The translations under genes were made by a program, and so were the position numbers. The notes under the pieces are model-generated. The model searched no databases, was not told the DNA's origin, and saw only the letters and a list, made by a program, of their open reading frames with translations. From assembly GCF_012274265.1 (NCBI RefSeq), contig NZ_JAANYY010000002.1, positions 620,001 to 684,000 on the forward strand: a stretch of DNA of 64,000 nt. Direction: 5' to 3'. Below, one piece after another: positions 42,085 to 51,794 of the stretch. The DNA comes from Sphingopyxis microcysteis. Its GTDB lineage: Bacteria > Pseudomonadota > Alphaproteobacteria > Sphingomonadales > Sphingomonadaceae. The first letter of the stretch is position 1; each line of letters starts with the position of its first letter.

Positions 42085-45000
42085 ATGGCCTACAGCCCCT
42101 TCGTTCCCCTGCGCGTCTTTTCCAGCTTCACGATGCTCGAAGGGGCGATCGAGCCCAAGTCGATCGCCAAGGCCGCGCGCGAGCGGGGGTTTCCGGCGAT
42201 CGCGATCTGCGACCGCAACGGGCTGTACGGCGCGATGGCGTTCGGCGAGGCGTGCAAGGCGGCGGGGGTGCAGCCGATCGTCGGTGCGATGCTCAGCGTC
42301 GCACGGCCGGGGCAGCGGCTGGCGAATGGGGCGCCGCTGATCGACTGGCTGGCGCTGTTTGCGCAGGACGAAGCGGGTTACAATAATCTGTGCGCGCTCG
42401 TGTCCGCGGCGCACCTTGGGCGTCCGGTCGAGCAGGAACCGCATGTCACGCTGTCCGACGTGGCGGGCAAGACCGACGGCCTCATCTGCCTGACCGGCGG
42501 CGGCGAAGGCGCACTCGCGCGCTTGCTGGCGGGCGAGCAGCAAAGCGCCGCCGAGGATTATGTCGAGCAGTTGGAAGCACTGTTCGGCGGGCGGCTCTAC
42601 ATCGAATTGTCGCGGCGGAACGATGCGACCGAGATGGCCGCCGAAAACGCGCTGATCGATCTCGCCTATGCGCGCGCGTTGCCGCTGGCCGCGACCAATC
42701 CGGCGAATTTCGTCGAGCCGCAGTTCCACGCCGCACACGACGCGATGCTGTGCATCGCGCAATCGGCCTATGTCGAAAGCGAAGACCGGCGGGTGTCGAG
42801 CCCCGAGGCGTGGCTGAAGCCCGCCGAGGCGATGGAAGATGCGTTTTCGGACCTGCCCGAGGCGATCCGCAACACGCTGGTGATCGCGCAACGCTGCGCC
42901 TTCATGGCGCCGAAGCGCGCGCCGATCTTGCCCAGCCTGGCGGGTGACCGCGAGGGCGAGGCCGCCCAGCTGGCGCAGGATGCGCGGGCGGGGCTGGAGG
43001 CGCGGCTGGCGCTTTATGACGATCTGACCGACGAGCAGCGGCAAGCCTATATCGAACGGCTCGATTTCGAGGTCGGGGTGATCGTCCAGATGGGCTTTCC
43101 CGGCTATTTCCTGATCGTTGCCGACTTCATCAAATGGGCGAAGGCGCACGATATTCCGGTGGGGCCGGGCCGCGGGTCGGGTGCGGGTAGCGTCGTTGCG
43201 TGGGCGCTGACCATTACCGACCTCGATCCCCTGAAGCTTGGTCTGCTGTTCGAACGCTTCCTCAACCCCGAGCGCGTGTCGATGCCCGACTTCGACATCG
43301 ACTTTTGCGAAACGCGGCGCGGCGAAGTCATTCGTTACGTGCAGGAAAAATACGGCCGCGATACCGTCGCGCAGATCATCACCTTTGGTAAGCTGAAGGC
43401 GCGCGCGGTGCTGAAGGACACCGGGCGCGTGCTCCAGATGAGTTATGGGCAGGTCGACCGGCTGGCGAAGCTGGTACCGAACCATCCGACCGACCCCTGG
43501 ACGCTCGAACGCGCGCTGAACGGCGTTTCCGAGCTGATGACCGAATATAAGCAGGACGACGGGGTGCGCCGCCTGTTCGACATGGCGCGCCAGCTGGAAG
43601 GCCTGCCGCGGCACAGTTCGACCCACGCCGCGGGGGTGGTGATCGGCGACCGTCCGCTCGACCAGCTCGTCCCGCTCTATCGCGACCCGCGCTCGGACAT
43701 GCCGGTGACGCAGTTCGACATGAAATATGTCGAGAGCGCCGGGCTGGTGAAGTTCGACTTTCTGGGCCTGAAAACGCTGTCGGTGCTGAAAGAAGCGCGG
43801 CGACTGTTGGCGCTGCGCGGGATCGACGTCGATCTCGACACGCTCGGCTGGGACGATCCGGCGGTTTACGAGCTGCTCCAACGCGGCGAGACGGTCGGGG
43901 TGTTCCAGCTGGAATCCGAAGGCATGCGGCGCACGCTGTCGGCGGTGAAACCGACCAATTTCGGCGACATCATCGCGCTCGTCGCGCTCTATCGGCCCGG
44001 CCCGATGGACAATATCCCGCTGTTCGGCGCGCGCAAGAATGGGCGCGAGCCGATCGCCTATCCGCATCCGCTGCTCGAGGGCATCCTCGCCGAAACCTAT
44101 GGCATCTTCGTCTATCAGGAACAGGTGATGCAGGCGGCGCAGATCCTCGCCGGCTACAGCCTCGGCGGCGCCGACCTTTTGCGCCGCGCGATGGGCAAGA
44201 AGGTGCAGGCGGAGATGGACGCGCAGCGCGACACCTTTGTCAAGGGGTGCGGCGAGCATAACCAGATCGATGCCAAGGCGGCGAACGAGCTGTTCGATTT
44301 GATCGACAAGTTCGCCGGCTATGGTTTCAACAAGAGCCATGCTGCGGCTTATGCGCTGCTGTCCTATCAGACGGCCTGGCTGAAGGCGCATTATCCGCAC
44401 GAATTCTTTGCGGCCTCGATGTCGTTCGACAGCCACCAGACCGATAAATTGTCGATCTTCATCGACGACATGCGGCGGCTGGGGGTCGCGGTGGCACCGC
44501 CGTCGATCAACGACAGCGAAGCCGATTTCTCGGTCGGGCAAAGCGACGACGGGCTGGCGGTGCGGTACGCGCTCGGCGCGCTGAAGGGCGTCGGCGAACG
44601 CGCGATGGAGGCCTTGGTCGCCGAACGGCGCGCGCGCGGCGATTTTGCGAGCCTCGACGATTTCGCGAACCGGATCGATCCCAAGCTGCTCAACCGGCGC
44701 CAGATCGAGGCGCTGGCGGGGGCGGGGGCGTTCGACGGGATCGAGCCTAATCGCCCGCGCGCCTATGCCGGCGCCGAAAGCCTGCTCGCCTGCGCGAACA
44801 GTTCGGCGCATGAGCGCTCGACCGGGCAGGGCGGGCTATTCGGCGGCGACATCGACGTTGCGCCGGTGCTGCAACTGCCCGCTGCCGAACCATGGACGCT
44901 GGCAGAACGGATGACGCGCGAGAAGGAGGCGTTCGGCTTTTACTTCTCGTCGCACCCGGTCGAGCAATATGAGGCGATCGTCGCGGCGCGCGGGGCGCGA

Positions 45001-45573
45001 ACCTATGGCGATATTTGCGCCAATGTCGAAATGACGCCGGGTACACGCCTGCCGATGGTGATGGCGGGCATGGTCGAAAACGCCAAGGCGCGGGTGTCGC
45101 AGCGCGGCAACCGCTTCCTGAACCTGACCTTGTCCGACCGCAGCGGGCAGTTCCAGTCGAGCTGTTTCGACGAGCAGACGTGCAAGCTCCTCGAAACGCT
45201 GGCGGTCGATGGCGGCTGTGCGATTCTGTCGGTCGAGCTCGACCTGCTGGAAGGCGAGGAGACGCCGCGCGTCACGGTGCGCGGGGCGCAGCCGCTGGCG
45301 GAAATTGCGGCGACCGCGGCGCTCGAGCTGACGTGCCGCGTGTCGATGCCCGAGGCGATTGCCGAGATGGCGCGGCTGCTCGAAAAACGCGACGATGCGC
45401 GCGGGCGCGTGATCGTGATGACCGAAGATCCGGCGACCGGCGACGACATCCGGATCAACCTCGGCCGCGGCTTTGCGCTTGGTCCCGATCTGGTCGCGCG
45501 GTTCGAGACGATCGCGGGGATCAGCGAAAGCACGCTGTCGCTGGTCACGCCGCGCGATTTCCGGATGCGCTAA
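42085..45573 (+). CDS. dnaE: DNA polymerase III, alpha subunit
   Basis: A 1162-residue replicative polymerase. The PHP domain covers about residues 1-280 and starts FVPLRVFSSFTMLEG, where E. coli has FVHLRVHSDYSMIDG; both metal-type His are replaced (Pro and Phe). The catalytic aspartates are in MPDFDIDFCE (about residue 405). A helix-hairpin-helix follows the fingers, a clamp-binding motif QGGLF is near residue 915 and an OB domain near 970-1060. Full length. It replicates the chromosome with the beta clamp. It starts 53 bases after a family A repeat. Confidence 0.96.
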   Translation: MAYSPFVPLRVFSSFTMLEGAIEPKSIAKAARERGFPAIAICDRNGLYGAMAFGEACKAAGVQPIVGAMLSVARPGQRLANGAPLIDWLALFAQDEAGYNNLCALVSAAHLGRPVEQEPHVTLSDVAGKTDGLICLTGGGEGALARLLAGEQQSAAEDYVEQLEALFGGRLYIELSRRNDATEMAAENALIDLAYARALPLAATNPANFVEPQFHAAHDAMLCIAQSAYVESEDRRVSSPEAWLKPAEAMEDAFSDLPEAIRNTLVIAQRCAFMAPKRAPILPSLAGDREGEAAQLAQDARAGLEARLALYDDLTDEQRQAYIERLDFEVGVIVQMGFPGYFLIVADFIKWAKAHDIPVGPGRGSGAGSVVAWALTITDLDPLKLGLLFERFLNPERVSMPDFDIDFCETRRGEVIRYVQEKYGRDTVAQIITFGKLKARAVLKDTGRVLQMSYGQVDRLAKLVPNHPTDPWTLERALNGVSELMTEYKQDDGVRRLFDMARQLEGLPRHSSTHAAGVVIGDRPLDQLVPLYRDPRSDMPVTQFDMKYVESAGLVKFDFLGLKTLSVLKEARRLLALRGIDVDLDTLGWDDPAVYELLQRGETVGVFQLESEGMRRTLSAVKPTNFGDIIALVALYRPGPMDNIPLFGARKNGREPIAYPHPLLEGILAETYGIFVYQEQVMQAAQILAGYSLGGADLLRRAMGKKVQAEMDAQRDTFVKGCGEHNQIDAKAANELFDLIDKFAGYGFNKSHAAAYALLSYQTAWLKAHYPHEFFAASMSFDSHQTDKLSIFIDDMRRLGVAVAPPSINDSEADFSVGQSDDGLAVRYALGALKGVGERAMEALVAERRARGDFASLDDFANRIDPKLLNRRQIEALAGAGAFDGIEPNRPRAYAGAESLLACANSSAHERSTGQGGLFGGDIDVAPVLQLPAAEPWTLAERMTREKEAFGFYFSSHPVEQYEAIVAARGARTYGDICANVEMTPGTRLPMVMAGMVENAKARVSQRGNRFLNLTLSDRSGQFQSSCFDEQTCKLLETLAVDGGCAILSVELDLLEGEETPRVTVRGAQPLAEIAATAALELTCRVSMPEAIAEMARLLEKRDDARGRVIVMTEDPATGDDIRINLGRGFALGPDLVARFETIAGISESTLSLVTPRDFRMR

Positions 45574-45643
45574 TCCCGGTTCACGCTTGCGTAAAGCGGC
45601 GTCCTCGCCTTATTCCTTGAGGAAACAAGAGAGGAATGCCGAG

Positions 45644-47251
45644 ATGTACGGAATGCAGAGCCAGCCGCTGCTGGTCACCAGCCTGATCGACCATGCCGCG
45701 CGCGAACATGCGGGGCGCGAAATCGTGTCGCGTTGGGCCGACGGCAGCGTGACGCGATCGAACTGGGGCGAGGTGGGGGTCGACGCACGGCGCTTTGCCG
45801 CGGCGATGACCCGGCTGGGCATGAAGAAGGGTGACCGCATCGCAACGCTGGCGATGAACCATGGCCATCATCTGGTCAGCTGGTACGGCAGCGCGGGCAT
45901 GGGCGGGGTGCTGCACACGGTCAACCCGCGGCTGTTCGACGAGCAGCTGGTCTATATCATCAACCATGCCGAGGACCGCGTGCTGCTGTTCGACGCGATG
46001 TTCCTCCCGATCGTCGAGCGGCTGCGCAGCCAGTTGCCGACGGTTGAACATTTCATCCTGTTCGATGCGCCCGCGCAGGGGGATTACAAATCGTACCGCG
46101 ACCTGATCGACGCCGAGGACGGCAGCTTTCAGTGGGTGGCGCTCGACGAGCGCGATCCGGTCGGGCTGTGCTACACCAGCGGCACGACGGGCAACCCCAA
46201 GGGCGTCTTGTACGAGCATCGCTCGAACGTCATCCACGCGATCACCGAGATCCAGCCCGACGTGTTCGACATGTCGAACCGCAGCGTCATCCTGCCGATC
46301 GTCCCGATGTTCCATGCCAATAGCTGGGGCATTCCCTTTGCCGCGGCGACGGTGGGCGCCAAGCTAGTCTTTTCGGCGACCAACGATGCGGCGGTGCTGT
46401 GCGACCTGATGCACGGCGAGGGCGTGACGCACAGCGCCGGGGTGCCGACGGTGTGGATTGCGATGTTCGCGCATATGGACGCGACGGGGATCGATTATGG
46501 CAAGCTGCACCGCGTCATCATCGGCGGATCGGCGTGCCCGCGCGCGATGATCGAGCGCTTCATGAAGGCGGGGATCGACGTCGGTCATGCCTGGGGGATG
46601 ACCGAAACAAGCCCGATCGGGACGATGGGCAAGCGCCCGTGGAACTGGGACGAGATGAGTTTCGACGAGCGCGTCGATGTCGTCGCGCGGCAGGGCTGTC
46701 CGCCGTTCGGGGTCGAGCTGCGCATCGTCGATGATGAAGACAATGAGCTGCCGCGTGACGGGGTGACGAGCGGGCGGCTGCAATGCCGCGGGCCGTGGAT
46801 CATTCAGCGCTATTTCAAGGCCGATGCCGACGCCGCCGACGCCGACGGGTGGTTCGACACCGGCGACGTATCGGTGATCCACCCCGACGGCGTCATGCAG
46901 ATCACCGACCGCGCGAAGGATGTCATCAAGTCGGGTGGCGAATGGATTTCGTCGATCGAACTGGAAAATGCCGCGATCGGCGCGCCGGGGGTGCAGGAGG
47001 CGGCGGCGGTCGGCGTCTATCATCCGAAGTGGGACGAGCGGCCGATCCTGCTGATCGTCAAAAAGCCGGGTGCCGAGACGAGCGAGGCGGCGATCGTCGA
47101 TTACCTCAAGGACAAGGTCGCGAAATGGTGGCTGCCCGATGAGGTGGTGTTCGTCGACGAACTTCCGCATACGGCGACGGGCAAGATTTTGAAGCGGCAG
47201 ATTCGGGACGATTACAAGGATTATAAGCTGAAGTCGCTGGCCGAGGCGTAA
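45644..47251 (+). CDS. Long-chain or medium-chain acyl-CoA synthetase
   Basis: A 535-residue ATP-dependent acid-CoA ligase of the ANL superfamily. Motifs: P-loop [21 protein letters not shown], the hinge region [10 protein letters not shown] with Asp, and the catalytic C-terminal Lys in [12 protein letters not shown]. It belongs to the FadD-like long/medium-chain group and activates fatty acids for beta-oxidation; the chain length is not readable. Start ATG 45644 (GAGGAA upstream) matches family starts, and the longer frame from 45473 runs inside dnaE. It follows dnaE by 70 bases. Confidence 0.93.
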   Translation: MYGMQSQPLLVTSLIDHAAREHAGREIVSRWADGSVTRSNWGEVGVDARRFAAAMTRLGMKKGDRIATLAMNHGHHLVSWYGSAGMGGVLHTVNPRLFDEQLVYIINHAEDRVLLFDAMFLPIVERLRSQLPTVEHFILFDAPAQGDYKSYRDLIDAEDGSFQWVALDERDPVGLCYTSGTTGNPKGVLYEHRSNVIHAITEIQPDVFDMSNRSVILPIVPMFHANSWGIPFAAATVGAKLVFSATNDAAVLCDLMHGEGVTHSAGVPTVWIAMFAHMDATGIDYGKLHRVIIGGSACPRAMIERFMKAGIDVGHAWGMTETSPIGTMGKRPWNWDEMSFDERVDVVARQGCPPFGVELRIVDDEDNELPRDGVTSGRLQCRGPWIIQRYFKADADAADADGWFDTGDVSVIHPDGVMQITDRAKDVIKSGGEWISSIELENAAIGAPGVQEAAAVGVYHPKWDERPILLIVKKPGAETSEAAIVDYLKDKVAKWWLPDEVVFVDELPHTATGKILKRQIRDDYKDYKLKSLAEA

Positions 47252-47271
47252 TTCGCCTCACCCACAATCTT

Positions 47272-47349
47272 TCGTCATTGCGAGCGCAGCGAAGCAATCC
47301 AGAGCGGTTTACGCAGGCTCTGGATTGCTTCGCTGCGCTCGCAATGACG
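47272..47349. repeat. Palindromic intergenic repeat, family A
   Basis: TCGTCATTGCGAGCGCAGCG with AAGCAATCCAGAG mirrors CTCTGGATTGCTTCGCTGCG with CTCGCAATGACG. It lies between converging genes. Confidence 0.95.
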
Positions 47350-47375
47350 GACTGCCGATTGGGCGACGGTTTACT

Positions 47376-48464
47376 TCAGAACAACTCCATCTGCCCATCG
47401 CGCTCCGGTGGTCTGAACAGGTCGCTGCGTAGCGGCGGGAAGCGGCGGTCCAGGCCATGCTCGCGCGCGGCGCGTTTGACGCGGGTGCGGATGAGCTGCG
47501 CCCACACCCCTTGGCCCTTCATGCGGGTGAAGAACCCCGCGTCATTGTCGCGGCCGCCGCGGATGTCCTGCACCATGTGCATCACCTTGTCGGCGCGGTC
47601 GGGGTAGTGCGCGGCGAGCCAGGCGCGGAACAGCGGTGCGACTTCGTGCGGCAGGCGCATCAATATGTAGGAGGCGCGGATCGCGCCAGCTTCGGCGGCG
47701 GCGGCCATGATCGCCTCGATCTCGTGATCGGTGATCGCGGGGATGATCGGCGAGATGTTGACCTGTGTCGGTACCCCGGCGTCGATCAGTGCGCGGATCG
47801 CGGCGAGGCGGCGTTTGGGATGCGGCGCGCGGGGTTCGAGGGTGCGGGCGAGTACGGGATCGAGCGTCGTCACCGAAATCGCGACGCCGACCAGATTGTC
47901 GCGCGCCATGTCGGTGAGCAGGTCGATGTCGCGAAGCAGGCGGTCGGATTTGGTGGTGATGAGGAGCGGATGCTTGGTTTCGGCGAGCACCTCGATCACC
48001 GAACGGGTGATGCCCCATTCGCGCTCGATCGGCTGATAACCGTCGGTGTTGGTACCGATCGCGAGCGGGGTGGGCGTGTAGCCGCGCTTTGCCAGTTCGG
48101 CGCGCAGCAGTTTCGCTGCGTCGGGCTTGGCAAACAGGCGGCTTTCGAAATCGAGGCCGGGCGACAGGTCGTGAAAGGCGTGGGTCGGGCGCGCGTAGCA
48201 ATAGATGCAGCCATGCTCGCAGCCGCGATAGGGGTTGATCGAGCGGTCGAAACCGATGTCGGGCGAGCTGTTGGGCGCGATGATCGTTTTGGGATGCTCG
48301 ACGGTGACTGTGGTGCGCAGCGGCGGCGGCGCGCCATCGATCCGTTCGGCGGTGTCGAGCCAGTCGCCATCGGGCTCGCGATCGAGCGATCCGGTGCGTG
48401 TCGGGCGCGGGTTAGCGGGGGCGCCGCGGCCAGCGATCGGGGGGAGGGGTTTGGTGGGTTCCAC
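47376..48464 (-). CDS. Radical SAM protein, PA0069/SplB-like family
   Basis: A 362-residue radical SAM protein. The cluster motif is CEHGCIYC (CxxxCxxC, near residue 82-89), preceded by FDRSINPYRG, the hallmark of this family. It shows RLFAKPDAAKLLRAEL, GTNTDGYQPIEREWG and SITTKSDRLLRD-type barrel strands. Family founder Spl is a spore-photoproduct lyase, but members of the PA0069 branch lack a proven reaction. Starts with GTG 48464; no ATG is available nearby. It converges with the acyl-CoA ligase gene. Confidence 0.9.
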   Translation of the reverse strand: MEPTKPLPPIAGRGAPANPRPTRTGSLDREPDGDWLDTAERIDGAPPPLRTTVTVEHPKTIIAPNSSPDIGFDRSINPYRGCEHGCIYCYARPTHAFHDLSPGLDFESRLFAKPDAAKLLRAELAKRGYTPTPLAIGTNTDGYQPIEREWGITRSVIEVLAETKHPLLITTKSDRLLRDIDLLTDMARDNLVGVAISVTTLDPVLARTLEPRAPHPKRRLAAIRALIDAGVPTQVNISPIIPAITDHEIEAIMAAAAEAGAIRASYILMRLPHEVAPLFRAWLAAHYPDRADKVMHMVQDIRGGRDNDAGFFTRMKGQGVWAQLIRTRVKRAAREHGLDRRFPPLRSDLFRPPERDGQMELF

Positions 48465-48515
48465 TGACGCGCATTATCTGTTCAATGAGAACAAATAAAG
48501 AACATTCTGCTCTAT

Positions 48516-48591
48516 GTCATCCCGGCGAAGGCAGGGGTCTCGACCTCGCAGAGTGACGCAACGGTGAGATCCCGGCCTTCGCCGGGATGAC
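48516..48591. repeat. Palindromic intergenic repeat, family B-like (GTCATCCCGGCGAAGGC)
   Basis: GTCATCCCGGCGAAGGC (48516-48532) mirrors GCCTTCGCCGGGATGAC (48575-48591) exactly. It lies between the radical SAM gene start and the moaB end. Confidence 0.9.
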
Positions 48592-48603
48592 GAACGTAGA
48601 GGA

Positions 48604-49128
48604 TTACTCGATCAGCCGCGGCATCAGGTCGACGAAGTTGCAGGGGCGGTTGCGGCTGTCGAGCTGGGTCGAGAGGATGCCTTCCCATGCGTCGGTGACC
48701 GCGCCGGTCGAGCCGGGGAGCGCGAAGATGTACGTGCCGCGGGCGACGATGGCGCAGGCGCGCGACTGGATCGTCGAGGTGCCGATCGTCTGGTAGCTGA
48801 GCCAGCGGAAGAGTTCGCCAAAGCCGGGAATGTCCTTGCCGTCGAGCCGGTGCAGCGCCTCCGGCGTCACGTCGCGACCGGTGAGTCCGGTGCCGCCGGT
48901 GGTGACGACGACATCGACCTGTGCGTCATCGATCCAATTGTGGAGGCGTGAGACGATCAGGTCGGCTTCGTCCTTGATGATCGCGCGCGCGGCGAGGATG
49001 TGTCCAGCGCCGGTGAGCAATTCCTCGAGCTTGTCGCCCGAGCGGTCTTCAGCGGCGCTGCGGCTGTCCGAAATCGTCAGCAGCGCGATCCGGACCGGTT
49101 TGAAGGTCAGGCTTTCGTCAATCGGCAT
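48604..49128 (-). CDS. moaB: Molybdenum cofactor biosynthesis protein B (MoaB/MogA family)
   Basis: A 174-residue molybdopterin adenylyltransferase-type protein. Motifs are VRIALLTISDSRSAAEDRSGD, VVTTGGTGLTGRDVTPEA (nucleotide-binding) and ALPGSTGAVTDAWEGI. It may adenylate molybdopterin or be inactive like E. coli MoaB. Start ATG 49128 lies inside the upstream lytic transglycosylase end (11-nt overlap), which indicates translational coupling but no functional link. Other moa/moe genes are not in this window. Confidence 0.92.
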   Translation of the reverse strand: MPIDESLTFKPVRIALLTISDSRSAAEDRSGDKLEELLTGAGHILAARAIIKDEADLIVSRLHNWIDDAQVDVVVTTGGTGLTGRDVTPEALHRLDGKDIPGFGELFRWLSYQTIGTSTIQSRACAIVARGTYIFALPGSTGAVTDAWEGILSTQLDSRNRPCNFVDLMPRLIE

Positions 49129-50884
49129 TGGCCAGGCCGCCCGCCCAGGTCAGCCGGGTGCGATCCTTGCTGTCGGGGAAACGCGGCCATTTGCCCTGCG
49201 CCAGCGCGGCGCGGCTGACCGACGGTTTGCCCTGCTGCGCTTCGTACATCCAGTAATTGCGCAGCACGATGCCGACATAGCCGCGCGTTTCCCAATAGGG
49301 GATCGATTCCATATATAGCAGGGGGTCGCCATTATCGCGAATTTCGGACTGCCAGCGCGCGATCGGTGCGGGACCGGCGTTATACGCGGCGATCACCTTC
49401 GGCAGTTGCCCGCCCGTCGAGGCGTCGCGCGCGAGATATTGCAGATAGCTTTGCCCCATGTCCATGTTGACCGCGGGGATCGACAGGTCGCGCGTGTCGA
49501 TGCTGTCGCCGCGCCAGCGCGCGACGTCGCGCGCGGTGCCCGGACGGACCTGCATCAGCCCCTTGGCGCCCGCCGGGCTGACCACGGCGCGCTGAAAACG
49601 CGATTCCTGCAGCGTGTGGGCAAAGACCAGCGCCGGATCGACCTTCCACCCGCCATTGGGTTCCCATTTGGGCTGCGGATAGCGCGCCTGTGCTGCCGGT
49701 TTGCGGCCCTGCGGGGTGTTGTGGGCGAGATAGAGCTGGGTTTCGGGCAGGCTGAGCGCCCCCGCCATGGCGAGCAGCTGGTCATGCTGGCGCGCGTCGC
49801 CGATCCGTGCCTGATGGCGCAGAATGGTGTCGGCATATTTATCCTCGCCGATTTCGGCGAGCGCCATCGCGACGCGGACATTGGGCAGGTTTTCGAGCGC
49901 GCGCCACGCGCTGCGGTCGGCGCGGACGAGTTCGCGCTGGTTGTTGGGGGCGATGCCGAGCGTTTCGACCGCGAGCATGCCGTAGAAGGTTTCTTCATTG
50001 GCGGCGGCGGCGCGCAGGCGCGATTGCACCGATGCGGGTTCGCCCGCCGCGATCGCCGCGCGCGCGGCCCAATAATAAGCGGCGGCGCGCAGCTCGCTGT
50101 CGGGCGCTTCGCGGGCGACCCGATCGAAGGCGGTTAGGGCCGTGCGATAGTCGTGGGTGCGCCACGCGGCGAGCCCCTGAACCCACGCCCCCTGCGTCGA
50201 CCAGGCGCTGCGCCCGCCCGAACATTCCGCGGCGAGGCGGAGCGCGTTCGCATCGTCATTTTCGATATAATAGGACCAGGCAACTTTCTGGCGCCACTCG
50301 TCGCGGGCTTCGGGTGACAGCCGGTCGGCGACCGCATTGAGCAGGGCTTCGGCGCCTGCCGGATCGTCGTTCTTGATCCGGTCGGGAATGGTACGGGTCA
50401 GCGCGGCGGCGGCGGGGTCGTTGCTGACCGCGTCGGCGCCAAGACGGCGCGGCGCGCTACCGGCCCAGGCAAGGCGGGCCTGCAAGGGCAGCGCCGGCAG
50501 ATCGGTGGCGCCGCGCTTGGTCGCCAGGCGGCCAAGCTGTTCGGCCTGTGGCAGGTGCGGCGAGCGCGACAGGATCGGCATGATGTCGGCGACTTCGGCG
50601 CGCGGGCTGTTCGCGGCGGTGAGCAGTTCGGCGCGCAGGAAGTCGGTGAGTGGGCCGTGCTCGGCACTATCGAGCAGTACCTTGGCGTCGGCCCAGCGCT
50701 GGCTGCGGATCGCGGTGAGCACCTGCGTGTAATGCTGCTTCTGCTTCGAAGTCAGAATGTCCGGCACGGTTTGCGGCGCCGCAACGACGTCGCGGCTGCT
50801 GGCATCGGCCGCCAGCGCGGGCGTTGCGGCAACGGCCGCGGCAAAAACCATGCTTGAGATCAAAGTTCTGGTCATCATTCTCAT
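49118..50884 (-). CDS. slt: Soluble-type lytic transglycosylase (SLT)
   Basis: A 588-residue periplasmic murein hydrolase that cleaves MurNAc-GlcNAc to anhydro-MurNAc. Signal peptide (SSMVFAAAVAATPALAA) is followed by an alpha-superhelical (TPR-like) region, about 35-400. The catalytic SLT domain (about 410-550) has Glu427 in TLQESRF, then AKGLMQVRPGTA and AAYNAGPAPIARW, as in the Slt70 group. Start ATG 50884 lies 3 nt after the stop of the UDG-like gene. Order on this strand: UDG-like, slt, moaB. Confidence 0.93.
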   Translation of the reverse strand: MRMMTRTLISSMVFAAAVAATPALAADASSRDVVAAPQTVPDILTSKQKQHYTQVLTAIRSQRWADAKVLLDSAEHGPLTDFLRAELLTAANSPRAEVADIMPILSRSPHLPQAEQLGRLATKRGATDLPALPLQARLAWAGSAPRRLGADAVSNDPAAAALTRTIPDRIKNDDPAGAEALLNAVADRLSPEARDEWRQKVAWSYYIENDDANALRLAAECSGGRSAWSTQGAWVQGLAAWRTHDYRTALTAFDRVAREAPDSELRAAAYYWAARAAIAAGEPASVQSRLRAAAANEETFYGMLAVETLGIAPNNQRELVRADRSAWRALENLPNVRVAMALAEIGEDKYADTILRHQARIGDARQHDQLLAMAGALSLPETQLYLAHNTPQGRKPAAQARYPQPKWEPNGGWKVDPALVFAHTLQESRFQRAVVSPAGAKGLMQVRPGTARDVARWRGDSIDTRDLSIPAVNMDMGQSYLQYLARDASTGGQLPKVIAAYNAGPAPIARWQSEIRDNGDPLLYMESIPYWETRGYVGIVLRNYWMYEAQQGKPSVSRAALAQGKWPRFPDSKDRTRLTWAGGLANAD

Positions 50885-50887
50885 CTG

Positions 50888-51676
50888 TCAACGTCCCCGG
50901 TTGAACAGTTTCAGGCTGTCCCAGGCCGCTGCCTTTTGCGCGGGCCGGGCCAGGAGCATCGTCGGATGCGCCACCGCCACCGCCGCCACCTTGCCGCCGT
51001 CTTGGTTAATTTCGAGTAACTTGCCGCGCGTATCGGGCAATTCGCTAGCTGCCGCCATGCGGACGATGTCGCTGCCGATCAGCAGCAACCGTTCGGGCTT
51101 TGCCAGCCGCAGATGGTGCCATAGCAGCCGGTCGAGCTCTGCTGCGTCGCGGCTGTCGCAGCGCCCGCCCGCGGGACGGGTAACGGCAAGGCTGGCGACA
51201 TAGGATTCGGCGCGCGTCGTACCGATCGCCGCGAGCATCGCGTCGAGCAGTTTTCCGGCCGCGCCGGAGAATAGCGCGCCGCTTTGCTGATCGTCGATTT
51301 CGGGCCAGGCGGTGAGCAGCATCAGCGCGGCGCCCGGCGCACCGATAGGCAGGACGCGGCGGGCGTCCCACTGACTGCCCGGCACATCGTCGCCGGTCGC
51401 CAGCCATTGCTGGAAATCGTCCCAGTCGTCCGGGAATATGACGGGCCCCTTGTTTTCAACGACTTCCGGAGCTTCGGGGCGCTGCAAAACTGCGGGTAGC
51501 GGGGGCAATTCGGGTTCAGCCGCGCGCAGCGCCTTTGGCTTGGCTGCCGCAGCGTCATTCGCCGGTGGCGCGACAAGCCAGCCTGCCGGTTCATCGCCGA
51601 CAAGCGCATCGACGCCCGCCAGCGACCACCAGTCGCAAATGCTTTCCGCCAGCAACGCAGAGTTACGCCCACCCAT
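50888..51676 (-). CDS. Uracil-DNA glycosylase-superfamily protein, degenerate
   Basis: A 262-residue protein. The C-terminal 165 residues follow the family 4/5 UDG layout: IGAPGAALMLLTAWPEIDDQ (in place of the GE.PG..ED motif), GALFSGAAGKLLDAML, YVASLAVTRPAGGRCDSRD, and VAHPTMLLARPAQKAAAW (motif HPS replaced by HPT). Only two Cys are present, so the 4Fe-4S site of family 4 enzymes is missing. Residues 1-95 are a Pro/Ala-rich N-terminus. An altered glycosylase or a related protein of unknown action. It starts ATG 51676, divergent from ETF-QO. Confidence 0.78.
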   Translation of the reverse strand: MGGRNSALLAESICDWWSLAGVDALVGDEPAGWLVAPPANDAAAAKPKALRAAEPELPPLPAVLQRPEAPEVVENKGPVIFPDDWDDFQQWLATGDDVPGSQWDARRVLPIGAPGAALMLLTAWPEIDDQQSGALFSGAAGKLLDAMLAAIGTTRAESYVASLAVTRPAGGRCDSRDAAELDRLLWHHLRLAKPERLLLIGSDIVRMAAASELPDTRGKLLEINQDGGKVAAVAVAHPTMLLARPAQKAAAWDSLKLFNRGR

Positions 51677-51794
51677 GAAAATGTTTGAAACAGACAGTTG
51701 ACGGGCGCGTCAATTGGCGGGCATCGCAATTCGTGACAGAATGAGCGCCCGACGCGATGAACGTCGGCGCGGGGACGGCAGAAAGGTATTTGCG

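Noticed and set aside
41716..44811. A 1031-codon open frame on the minus strand opposite dnaE
   Set aside because: High-GC genes leave long open antisense frames. dnaE on the plus strand has all family motifs, while the antisense product is Arg/His/Leu-rich with no domain.
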